NCBI GenBank assembly: GCA_001801085.1
Contig: MGWR01000021.1
Span: 18,522 to 82,521, forward strand
DNA length: 64,000 nucleotides
DNA from: Gallionellales bacterium GWA2_60_142
GTDB lineage: Bacteria; Pseudomonadota; Gammaproteobacteria; Burkholderiales; Gallionellaceae
Direction: 5' to 3'
The notes below the pieces were generated by a model, which was not told the DNA's origin, searched no databases, and worked only from the letters and a program-made list of their open reading frames with translations. The position numbers and the translations under genes are program-made. Within the stretch, counting starts at the first letter, position 1, and each line of letters begins with the position of its first letter. This document shows positions 49,700-59,133 of the stretch, piece after piece.

Positions 49700-51183
49700 A
49701 CTTCGCACCCGTCAAGCTGCGCCGTTTCTGGTTCGCCTCGATCCGGCGGCAAGTGATGCTGTCGTTCGCCGCCGTGTCGGTGCTGGTGATGCTGTCGTTC
49801 GGCTACGGCATTCTGGAACAGGAGCGCAATTTCCTGCGCAAGCAGAGCATCGATTATGCACAGGGGCTCGCCCATACCGTGGCGGTCAGCAGCGCTTCCT
49901 GGGTCGTGGCGAACGATGTGGTCGGCTTGCAGGAAGTGCTGGCCAGCGTCGGACGCACTCGCAGCCTGCGCTATGCGCTGGTGTTGTCGTCCGAGGGGCG
50001 CGTGCTGGCATCGAGCCAGCCGAAGAATGTCGGGTTGTTTGTCAGCGATGCGCTGAGCCGCAAGCTGCTCGACGCAACCGCGCCCAAACCGATGGTGTTG
50101 CTCGACAACGCGGCGATGATAGACGTTGCCGAACCGGTGATGCTGGGTGGCCGTATGGTCGGCTGGGTGCGCATCGGCTTTGGGCGCGACGAAATGCAGG
50201 CCAACCTGCGCAAGGTTGAACGAACGGGTTACCTGATGATGATCGTTTCCATCGTCGCGACAATGCTGGTTGCGCTGGCGCTGTCGGGGCGGGTGACCGG
50301 GCGTTTGCAGCAACTGGTGGATGTGGCGAACCAGATTCATGCCGGGCGACGCGATGCGCGCGCGCAAGTGAGCGGCAGCGACGAGGTGAGCGTGCTGGCG
50401 GACAATTTCAATACGATGCTGAACGAACTGGAGAAGTCGGAGCGCGGACTCGCAGCGCGCGGCAATGCTCTGTCGCGCGCCAATGCCGACTTGATGCGCT
50501 TCGCTGAAATCTCGGCGCATCACCTGATGGAGCCGTCGCGCCGTCTTTCGGTTTACGGACAAAATCTGCGCGAGCGTATCGATGCCATTTCCGACTTGCG
50601 CCAGGACAGCGAGGTGCGCAACTCGCTCGAGTACATAGAACGGGATGCGGCGCGGCTGCGCAACCTGGTGCGCGACATCCAGCTCTATCTGGCGGCGAGC
50701 GAGCCGCGAGGCGTAGTATGCGAAGAAGACGCGAACGCCGTGGTCGCCGCGCTGGAGCGTCGACTGGCGCAGCGCCTGCAGGAGCAGGGGGCCGTGCTTG
50801 AACGCGGACCGCTGCCGCCGGCGATGCTGGACAAGCCGCGCCTCAACGACTTGTTTGCGGTGTTGCTCGACAACGCGCTGATCCATGCCTGTCCGCTCGA
50901 TCCGGCGCAGACGCTGCATATCCGCATCGATGGCGAACGTGGCGAAGGTTTGAGTCGTTATCGCGTCGCCGACAACGGCCCGGGCATCCCGGCGGAATAC
51001 CGAGAACGGGTGTTCGAGATATTCGAGCGTCTGACGACGGGGGGCGAGGGCGGTTCGGGCATCGGTCTGTCGATTGCGCGCCGCATCGTCGAGAGCCGCC
51101 ACGGCCGGATATGGGTCGAGCAGGGAGAGCGGGGCGGCGTGGTGGTGGTGTTCGAACTGCCGGATCGGGATGACGCGGAGTAG
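49696..51183 (+). CDS. Membrane sensor histidine kinase (HAMP-containing)
   Basis: MNFAPVKLRRFWFASIRRQVMLSFAAVSVLVMLSFGYG...; LMRFAEISAHHLMEPSRRLSVYGQNL; NALIHACPLDPAQ...VADNGPGIPAEYRERVFEIFERL...GSGIGLSIARRIVESRHGRIW. Confidence 0.93.
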   Translation: MNFAPVKLRRFWFASIRRQVMLSFAAVSVLVMLSFGYGILEQERNFLRKQSIDYAQGLAHTVAVSSASWVVANDVVGLQEVLASVGRTRSLRYALVLSSEGRVLASSQPKNVGLFVSDALSRKLLDATAPKPMVLLDNAAMIDVAEPVMLGGRMVGWVRIGFGRDEMQANLRKVERTGYLMMIVSIVATMLVALALSGRVTGRLQQLVDVANQIHAGRRDARAQVSGSDEVSVLADNFNTMLNELEKSERGLAARGNALSRANADLMRFAEISAHHLMEPSRRLSVYGQNLRERIDAISDLRQDSEVRNSLEYIERDAARLRNLVRDIQLYLAASEPRGVVCEEDANAVVAALERRLAQRLQEQGAVLERGPLPPAMLDKPRLNDLFAVLLDNALIHACPLDPAQTLHIRIDGERGEGLSRYRVADNGPGIPAEYRERVFEIFERLTTGGEGGSGIGLSIARRIVESRHGRIWVEQGERGGVVVVFELPDRDDAE

Positions 51184-51206
51184 CGCGGTGTGCGGGGGAT
51201 AGCCGG

Positions 51207-52706
51207 GTGAACGACACGAAAATACAACTGGAGAGAGCGCAGTACTTTTTCTCCCCATACCGGGCGGCAGCAATCGCAACGCTGCTCTGGTGCGCAGCCA
51301 TGGGCGGTTTCCTGGCATGGTATGTCAGCGTGATGCAGGATCACACGGAACAATTGGCGCGTAACGAGGTGCGCATCATATTCAACAAGGATCTGTCGTT
51401 CCGGCGCTGGGTGACCAGCCATGGCGGTGTGTATGCGCCGGTCGATGACAAGACACTACCGAATCCCGGGCTGTCCCATCTGACCGAGCGCGACATAAAA
51501 ACTCCCTCCGGCAAGGAGCTGACGCTGATGAATCCGGCCTACGTGATGCGCCAGGTGATGACCGATTTTGGCGAGCTGTATGGCGGCAAGGGCAAGCTGA
51601 CCAGCCTCAATCCGATCAATCCCGCCAATGCGCCGGACGAATGGGAGCGGGCGGCGCTGCTGCGTTTCGAGAAGGGCGAGCGCGAGATCGCCGAAGTCAG
51701 CGAGATCGACGGCCAGCCGTATCTGCGCCAAATCGGCGTGCTGATGGTGGAGTCGGGTTGCATGAAGTGCCATGGACGTCAGGGTTACAAGGTGGGCGAC
51801 GTGCGCGGCGGCATCACCATCTCGATTCCGATGCAACCCCACCTCGAGCGCATGTACGGCGACATACGCAAGATGCTGCTGCCGTTCGGCGCGATCTTGC
51901 TGCTGGGGCTGGCGCTGATTGCGTTGCTGGTGCGCCAGGTGCGGCGGCGCATCGAGGTGCAGCGAGCCGGCGACGAGGCATTGCGCCTCAGCAGCGCCGA
52001 AGTTGCACGTGCCAATGCCGACCTGACGCGTTTTGCCGACGTCTCCGCGCATCACCTGATCGGGCCGGTACGGCGTTTGGGCAGCTATACCCAGTTGTTG
52101 CGCAAGGAATTGGCGGCCTACCCCGCGACATTCGCCGAACCGGGCGTGCAAGAAACGCTGGCCTATCTGGAGCGCGATGCAGCCAGATTGCGCATTCTGG
52201 TGCGCGACATCCAGCTCTATCTGGCCGGAGGCGTGCCGCGCGGCGAAGTGCGGCAGGAGGGCGCGGATACCGTGGTCGCTGCGCTGGAGCATCAGCTGGC
52301 ACCGAGGCTGGAAGAATCCGGCGCGGTTATCGAACGCGATCCGTTGCCGCCGGCGGTGCTGGACAAGCCGCGTCTCAACGATTTGTTTGCGGTGCTGGTC
52401 GACAATGCGCTGATCCATGCCCGTCCGCTCGACCCGGCGCAGCCGTTGCGCATCCGCATCAGCGGCGAGCGTGGCGACGGATTGAGCCGCTATCGGGTAG
52501 CCGACAACGGGCCAGGCATCCGCGTCGAATACCGCGAACGGGTGTTCGAGATATTCGAACGGCTGACGGCGGGGGACGAGAGCGGCTCGGGCATCGGGCT
52601 GTCGATCGCACGTCGCATCGTCGAGAGCCGGCATGGGCGGATATGGATAGAGCCGGGCGATCAGGGCGGCGCCGCGGTGGTGTTCGAGTTGCCGGATGCG
52701 GGCTGA
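51207..52706 (+). CDS. Histidine kinase with DUF3365 (Tll0287-like) c-type-heme sensor domain
   Basis: MVESGCMKCHGRQGYKVGDVRGGITISIPM (CxxCH) between two TM segments; LTRFADVSAHHLIGPVRRLGSYTQLL; HATPase as in the neighbour. Confidence 0.92.
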   Translation: MNDTKIQLERAQYFFSPYRAAAIATLLWCAAMGGFLAWYVSVMQDHTEQLARNEVRIIFNKDLSFRRWVTSHGGVYAPVDDKTLPNPGLSHLTERDIKTPSGKELTLMNPAYVMRQVMTDFGELYGGKGKLTSLNPINPANAPDEWERAALLRFEKGEREIAEVSEIDGQPYLRQIGVLMVESGCMKCHGRQGYKVGDVRGGITISIPMQPHLERMYGDIRKMLLPFGAILLLGLALIALLVRQVRRRIEVQRAGDEALRLSSAEVARANADLTRFADVSAHHLIGPVRRLGSYTQLLRKELAAYPATFAEPGVQETLAYLERDAARLRILVRDIQLYLAGGVPRGEVRQEGADTVVAALEHQLAPRLEESGAVIERDPLPPAVLDKPRLNDLFAVLVDNALIHARPLDPAQPLRIRISGERGDGLSRYRVADNGPGIRVEYRERVFEIFERLTAGDESGSGIGLSIARRIVESRHGRIWIEPGDQGGAAVVFELPDAG

Positions 52707-52843
52707 CTGTGCGAAGACAATGGGGGCGGGTTCTGGATTCCGCCGGGGAATACGCTCCATCCGGAAGCAGGGCTTGATACACTGAAGGCATGTGTTTGCC
52801 TTGAATGCAAAGCTGGAATCGAACTTTAATGAGGAGTACGACT

Positions 52844-53290
52844 ATGCTGGTTGAAAATTCGCAACCTTTCGACATTCTGCTGGTGGAGGATGAACCGGCG
52901 GATGCCAATCTGGTGCGTTCCGCGCTGAAGGAAAACAAGGTGCTGTGCAATCTGCATCATGTGCTGGACGGTGTCGAGGCGCTGGAGTTCCTGCGCCGCG
53001 AGGGGCCGCACCGGGACGCACCACAGCCCGACCTGATCCTGCTCGACCTGAACATGCCGCGCATGAACGGGCGCGAGTTTCTCGCGGCGGTGAAGGCCGA
53101 CGATGTGCTGAAGCTGATACCGGTGGTGGTGCTGACGACATCCGATGTCGAACGGGATGTGGTTGCTTCCTACAAGCTGGGTGCAGCCGGTTATATCACC
53201 AAGCCGGTGGACATGGATCAGTTCGTCGATGCGATCCGACAGCTCGACAGCTACTGGTTTGTATTGGCGCGTCTGCCGAAGAGGGTATGA
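52844..53290 (+). CDS. Rcp1-type single-domain response regulator
   Basis: FDILLVEDEPADANLVRSALKENKVLCNLHHVLDGVEALEFLRREG...PDLILLDLNMPRMNGREFLAAVKAD...PVVVLTTSDVERDVVASYKLGAAGYITKPVD. Confidence 0.95.
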   Translation: MLVENSQPFDILLVEDEPADANLVRSALKENKVLCNLHHVLDGVEALEFLRREGPHRDAPQPDLILLDLNMPRMNGREFLAAVKADDVLKLIPVVVLTTSDVERDVVASYKLGAAGYITKPVDMDQFVDAIRQLDSYWFVLARLPKRV

Positions 53291-54615
53291 CGATGTTCCG
53301 CAATCCGGCCTGCCGTGTCCTGCTGGTGGAGGATGACGCCGGAGATGCCAGCCTGGTGCGCCAGATGCTGCGCGCCAATGCCGATCCTCGCTTCGAGATC
53401 GCGCTGGCCGGTACGCTGGCCGAGATGCGCGAGCGATTGAGCGGGGCGACGCCGGACGTGCTGTTGCTGGATCTGTCGTTGCCCGACTCCCAGGGGCTGG
53501 AGACTATACATGCCGCCAGACGCGCTGCAAATGCACTGCCGCTGATCGTGCTGACCGGGTACGACGACACCGAGTTTGCGCTGAAATCGCTGGATGCCGG
53601 TGCGCAGGACTATCTGGTCAAGGGCGCATTCAATACCGACGGTCTGGTGCGCGCGATCCGCTATGCGATCGGCCGCGCGCGGCTGGAGCAGCGCGTGCAC
53701 GATGCCGAGGAGCGCTGGCGTTTTGCACTGGAAGGTTCCGGCGATGGCGTGTGGGACTGGAGTGTGCCGAGTGGCGAGGTGCAGTTCTCGCAACGCTGGA
53801 AAGAGATGATCGGTTACTCCGAGGACGAGATCGGGGACAAGCTCGACGAGTGGGAAAAACGTATCCATCCAGACGATCGGGCGCGGGTGAAGGCCGATGT
53901 GCAGGCGCACTTCGACGGCAAGACGGCTACCTATATCAACGAACATCGGGTCTGTTGCAAGAACGGCGAATGGAAGTGGATACTCGACCGCGGCAAGGTG
54001 GTGAGCCGCGACGTCGCTGGCAAGCCGCTGCGGATGATAGGCCTGCATACCGACATCACCGAGCGCAAGCATATCGAAGAACGCATCCGCCATATGGCAC
54101 AGCACGATACGCTGACCGATCTGCCCAATCGCGCGTTGTTCAGCGACCGTTTGCAGCAGGCGCTCGCAGTCGCCAAGCGCGACCAGTTGCGACTGGCGGT
54201 GTTATATATCGATCTGGACAAGTTCAAGCCGATCAACGACAGCCTGGGGCACGATGTAGGCGACCTGATGCTTAAGGAAGTGGCGCAGCGTATGCAGGCT
54301 TGCGTGCGTGAATCTGACACCGTGGCGCGCATCGGCGGCGACGAATTCGTCGTGCTGTTGCGCAACGTCGAGACCCCGGACGATGCCGTGCGTGTCGCGG
54401 AAAAGATACGGTTTGCGCTAAATCAGCCGTTCGATATCGCCGGACGGACATTGAATATTTCGTCCAGCACCGGCATCGCGATCTATCCGGATCACGGCAG
54501 CAATGAAATCGAACTGTCCAAGAATGCCGACATGGCGATGTACACCGCCAAACAGAGCGGACGCGACAACGTCAAACTGTTCGTTTCCGAACGCGACTCG
54601 ATGCCCGGTTGCTGA
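53287..54615 (+). CDS. Response regulator - PAS - GGDEF diguanylate cyclase
   Basis: CRVLLVEDDAGDASLVRQMLR...DVLLLDLSLPDSQG; PAS; DTLTDLPNRALFSDRL; RIGGDEFVVLL; starts inside the upstream RR stop (ATGA). Confidence 0.95.
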   Translation: MTMFRNPACRVLLVEDDAGDASLVRQMLRANADPRFEIALAGTLAEMRERLSGATPDVLLLDLSLPDSQGLETIHAARRAANALPLIVLTGYDDTEFALKSLDAGAQDYLVKGAFNTDGLVRAIRYAIGRARLEQRVHDAEERWRFALEGSGDGVWDWSVPSGEVQFSQRWKEMIGYSEDEIGDKLDEWEKRIHPDDRARVKADVQAHFDGKTATYINEHRVCCKNGEWKWILDRGKVVSRDVAGKPLRMIGLHTDITERKHIEERIRHMAQHDTLTDLPNRALFSDRLQQALAVAKRDQLRLAVLYIDLDKFKPINDSLGHDVGDLMLKEVAQRMQACVRESDTVARIGGDEFVVLLRNVETPDDAVRVAEKIRFALNQPFDIAGRTLNISSSTGIAIYPDHGSNEIELSKNADMAMYTAKQSGRDNVKLFVSERDSMPGC

Positions 54616-54616
54616 A

Positions 54617-55024
54617 TCAATCCTGCATCAGCACGGCAGCCCCTGCTGCCGCAATCTGCCCGTCCTGGAACGAGCGCACTCCGCTGATTCCCAGCCCTCC
54701 GATCACCACGCCGTCGCGTTCCAGCGGCACGCCGCCCTCGGCCGGAATCACGCCGGGTAGCGCCAGATGGATCAGGCGTCCGCTCATCACCGCATCTTCG
54801 GAGGCCTTGGTCGGGATGTGCAATGCGGCGGACATGCGCGCCTTGGCGATCGCCGTTTCGACACTGCCGAAGCGCGTATCGTGGCTGCGCTGCATATACA
54901 GCATGTGACCGCCGTCATCGACGACGACGATGGATACCTTCCAGCCGTTCGCCTGCGCTTCGGCATCGGCTGCGGCAGCGATGCGTTTTGCATCCTCCAG
55001 CGTCAGGATCTGTTTGGTCGCCAT
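54617..55024 (-). CDS. GlcG/HbpS family protein
   Basis: LTLEDAKRIAAAADAEAQANGWKVSIVVVDDGGHMLYMQRSHDTRFGSVETAIAKARMSAALHIPTKA...GGVPLERDGVVIGGLGISG. Confidence 0.92.
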   Translation of the reverse strand: MATKQILTLEDAKRIAAAADAEAQANGWKVSIVVVDDGGHMLYMQRSHDTRFGSVETAIAKARMSAALHIPTKASEDAVMSGRLIHLALPGVIPAEGGVPLERDGVVIGGLGISGVRSFQDGQIAAAGAAVLMQD

Positions 55025-55025
55025 C

Positions 55026-55825
<800 letters not shown>

Positions 55826-55834
<9 letters not shown>

Positions 55835-56593
55835 CCCGGTTTCGAATAGTTCGCGTGCCGCATGCAGATCCTGCTCGGTGTCCACGCCGGCGGGCGGGGC
55901 CTCGGCGGTCAAGAATACGCCGATCTTGTAACCATGGTATAGCGCGCGCAGTTGTTCCAGCGCCTCGAATTGTTCGATCGCAGCCGGGGCCAGTTGGCCG
56001 TAGGCACGCAGGAACGAGGCGCGATAGGCGTAGATGCCGATATGGCGCAGCACCGGCAGGCCTTGCGGCAGAGGTTGTTGCGCGGCAAATGTGTCTCGTG
56101 AATACGGGATCGGGGCGCGGCTGAAATACAGCGCGTTGCCGTCCTTGTCGATCACTGCCTTGACGATATTCGGGTTGCGCATGGACGCTTCGTCGTGGAT
56201 CGCATGGCAGGCGGTGGCGATGGCGCATTCGGGATGCGCGTGCAAATGTTCGGCGACCGCGCGGATCAGCGACGGCGGGATCAGCGGTTCGTCGCCCTGC
56301 ACGTTGACGACTATTGTTTCGTCGCTCCAGCCATGCTGCTCGACGACTTCGGCGATGCGGTCGGTGCCGCTGGCATGGGTGTCTTTCGTCAAGCAGGCCT
56401 TGAAGCCGTGATCGCGCACCACTTCGGCGATGGCGTGATGGTCGGTCGCGATCCAGATTTGCTGCGCGCCGCTCTGTGCCGCACGTTCCGCAACCCGTAC
56501 CACCATGGGCTTGTCGGCGATGAGCAGCAGCGGTTTGCCGGGCAATCGGGTGGAGGCGTGGCGCGCCGGGATGACGACGTGGAAGTCGGTCAT
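55826..56593 (-). CDS. kdsB: 3-deoxy-manno-octulosonate cytidylyltransferase
   Basis: [35 protein letters not shown]...[12 protein letters not shown]...[15 protein letters not shown]. Confidence 0.97.
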
Positions 56594-56778
56594 CTGAGCG
56601 CGTCGACTTCTTCGGCGGTGAGTTTGCGCGCTTCGTCGGCCAGCATCACCGGGATGCCATCGTCGATGCGGTAGGCCAGTCGGTCCGCCTTGCAGACCAG
56701 TTCCTGTTCGGCCTTGCGGTAGACCAGCGGCGACTTGCACAGCGGGCAGACGAGGATTTCGAGCAGTTTAGCGTCCAT
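56590..56778 (-). CDS. Trm112/YcaR family protein
   Basis: [53 protein letters not shown]. Confidence 0.95.
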   Translation of the reverse strand: MDAKLLEILVCPLCKSPLVYRKAEQELVCKADRLAYRIDDGIPVMLADEARKLTAEEVDALR

Positions 56779-57751
56779 GGGGAGCGATCTTTCGGAGAAG
56801 GTGGGCAATCAGGGCCGGGGCTATCCGGGCTTCCACGCGCAGCATCCAGTAGCGCGCGTCGGCGAATGCCGCGCATTTTACCGCATCTTTTTCGGTGAGG
56901 AGTATCGCATCGCAATCGGCAAAGGCCAGATCGTTCGCGCGATAGGGATGATGGTCTGGGAATGGGTGCGGCGTGAAACGGATACCCAGCGACTCCAGAT
57001 GGCGGAAGTAACGCTGTGGGTCGCCTATGCCGGCGACCGCATGGTTCTTTGAGGTCTGGAAATCGGCTGCGGTCGCGGTGTGGGCCGGATCGGATAGATT
57101 CTGGAACGACGCGCCTTCCAGCCGCATCGAGAACTGGCCGGGGGCTGTTTCACCGCCGTTGATGACGACCGCATCAACCGAACGCAGTCGCGACACCGGT
57201 TCGCGTAGCGGCCCGGCCGGCAGCAGCCAGCCGTTGCCGAAGCCGCGAACGCCGTCGATCACCGCGATCTCGACATCGCGCTGCAAGCGGTAATGTTGCA
57301 GGCCGTCGTCGCACAGCACCATGTCGCATTGCGGATTGGCCTGCAAGCCCGCGCGTGCGGCGGCTGCCCGGTCTTTTCCTATCCATACCGGACAGATGCC
57401 GCGGCGGGCCATCAGCAGCGGCTCGTCGCCGACCTGCGCCGGGTCGCTGTCCGGCATCACGGCACGGGGTTGCACTGCATCGCCGCCATGGCCGCGGCTG
57501 ACGATCAGCGGATGCATGCCTTGTTCTGTGAGTTGCTGCGCCAGTGCCAGCGTCAGCGGCGTCTTACCGGCGCCGCCGATGCTGATGTTGCCGACCACAA
57601 CTACTGGAACTGGCAGCCGCTCACTATGCAGCAGGCCGGCGCGGTACAGCGTGCAGCGCAGGGCCGCCAGCGGGCGGAAGATCAGGCTGAGTGGGATCAG
57701 GAACAGGTGCAGCGGAGTGAGGCGATACCAGTGGCGCTCCAAACCGGACAT
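56768..57751 (-). CDS. lpxK: Tetraacyldisaccharide 4'-kinase
   Basis: [41 protein letters not shown]...[11 protein letters not shown]...[19 protein letters not shown]. Confidence 0.96.
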   Translation of the reverse strand: MSGLERHWYRLTPLHLFLIPLSLIFRPLAALRCTLYRAGLLHSERLPVPVVVVGNISIGGAGKTPLTLALAQQLTEQGMHPLIVSRGHGGDAVQPRAVMPDSDPAQVGDEPLLMARRGICPVWIGKDRAAAARAGLQANPQCDMVLCDDGLQHYRLQRDVEIAVIDGVRGFGNGWLLPAGPLREPVSRLRSVDAVVINGGETAPGQFSMRLEGASFQNLSDPAHTATAADFQTSKNHAVAGIGDPQRYFRHLESLGIRFTPHPFPDHHPYRANDLAFADCDAILLTEKDAVKCAAFADARYWMLRVEARIAPALIAHLLRKIAPHGR

Positions 57752-57753
57752 GC

Positions 57754-58173
57754 TTATTTTGTCTGGTTCTGGGTGGTGAAGGTAATGCGGCCGTAGCCTG
57801 CCATCCGCGCCGCTTCCATCACATTGACGACGGATTGGTGCGGGGCCTTGGCATCGGCGTTGATGACGATGGTCGGGTCGGTTTGTTCGCCTGCGGCGCT
57901 CTTCATCGCGGCGGCCAGCGCCTCGATGCCGGAGAAGCCGGTGGCCTTGCCGTTGATGGCGTAATGCTCAGAGGCATCTACCGCGATGTTGATCGGCTTG
58001 TCCTGCGTCGTGCTGGTTTCGCCGCCGGCCTGCGGCAGGTTGATCTGCAGTTCGGAGAACTTGGCGTAGCTGGTTGTCACCATCAGGAAGATCAGGATGA
58101 CCAGCAACACGTCGATCAGCGGGATCAGGTTGATCTCCGGCTCCTCGCGACTGTTTCCTCGCTGGAAATTCAT
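57754..58173 (-). CDS. exbD: ExbD/TolR family biopolymer transport protein
   Basis: PEINLIPLIDVLLVILIFLMVTTSYAKFSELQINLPQAGG. Confidence 0.94.
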   Translation of the reverse strand: MNFQRGNSREEPEINLIPLIDVLLVILIFLMVTTSYAKFSELQINLPQAGGETSTTQDKPINIAVDASEHYAINGKATGFSGIEALAAAMKSAAGEQTDPTIVINADAKAPHQSVVNVMEAARMAGYGRITFTTQNQTK

Positions 58174-58177
58174 TGCC

Positions 58178-58786
58178 TTAGTCCTTGCGCTGGCCGTGGA
58201 CGATCTCGACCAGCTTGATGGCCTGCTGTTCCATCTCGATGGTCAGGCTATCCACCTGAGCACGGAATTGACGGTAGGCGATCATGCTCGGGATCGCGAC
58301 GATCAGGCCGAAGGCGGTGTTGTACAGCGCGACCGAGATGCCGTGCGCCAGCATCGTCGGGCTGTTTCCGCTCGGCGCTTGCGAGCCGAAAATTTCGATC
58401 ATGCCGACCACCGTGCCGAACAGGCCGAGCAGCGGGCTGATCGAGGCGATCGTGCCCAGCGTGGTCAGGAAGCGCGACAGGTCGTGCGCGACCTTGCGCC
58501 CGGATTCCTCGATGGCTTCCTTCATCACCTCGGGCGTGCTCTTGGCGTTCTTCAGTCCGGCCGCGAAGATGGCGCCCAGCGGCGAACTCGCGGTGAGCCT
58601 GGTCAGCATGCCTTCGCTGACGCCGCGCTGTTTCAGTTCCTTGACGACCTCGTTCAGCAGCGCGGGCGGGGCGATACGAGCGGCCCGCAGGAACAGCATG
58701 CGCTCGACGATCAGCCCGACGGCAATGACGGACGCAAAAATCAGAAACCAGATCGGCCAGCCGGCCGCTTCTACAATTGCAAACAC
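58178..58786 (-). CDS. exbB: MotA/TolQ/ExbB proton channel family protein
   Basis: VEAAGWPIWFLIFASVIAVGLIVERMLFLRAARI...LTTLGTIASISPLLGLFGTVVGMIEIF...GISVALYNTAFGLIVAIPSMIAYRQF; likely GTG start at 58786. Confidence 0.92.
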   Translation of the reverse strand: MFAIVEAAGWPIWFLIFASVIAVGLIVERMLFLRAARIAPPALLNEVVKELKQRGVSEGMLTRLTASSPLGAIFAAGLKNAKSTPEVMKEAIEESGRKVAHDLSRFLTTLGTIASISPLLGLFGTVVGMIEIFGSQAPSGNSPTMLAHGISVALYNTAFGLIVAIPSMIAYRQFRAQVDSLTIEMEQQAIKLVEIVHGQRKD

Positions 58787-58916
58787 GCGGATTCTCCAGA
58801 ATATGCTTAAATCGACAGGGCGCAACTGTATCGTTTCGACGTGGCTTGGGCAAGGATTCTAACGTTTCACTTAAGCAAAACCTCACTAAGCTGTCATCCG
58901 AAAAGGATATTTTCGT

Positions 58917-59117
58917 TTACCCACAAAACCTGTGGATAACTTTGTGGATTAAATCGGGGATAGGGCATTAAGATGGCGTTGTATAAGGATTTTTGTTGCG
59001 TTGCCTATTTTTTGTGTCGTAATTAAGTCTATTAAAAACAGTGTGTTATCGTAAGTGATGGGTTTTTGTGTAGTCAAAAACTGCGTAGAAGCCCGTATTT
59101 GCTTGGATTGTGGATTA
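58917..59117. promoter_or_regulatory. Candidate DnaA-box cluster in AT-rich intergenic DNA
   Basis: TTACCCACA (58917), TGTGGATAA (58931, exact reverse complement of TTATCCACA), TGTGGATTA (58943), TGTGGATTA (59109). Confidence 0.45.
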
Positions 59118-59133
59118 TTTTGAGGTTGTCAAT

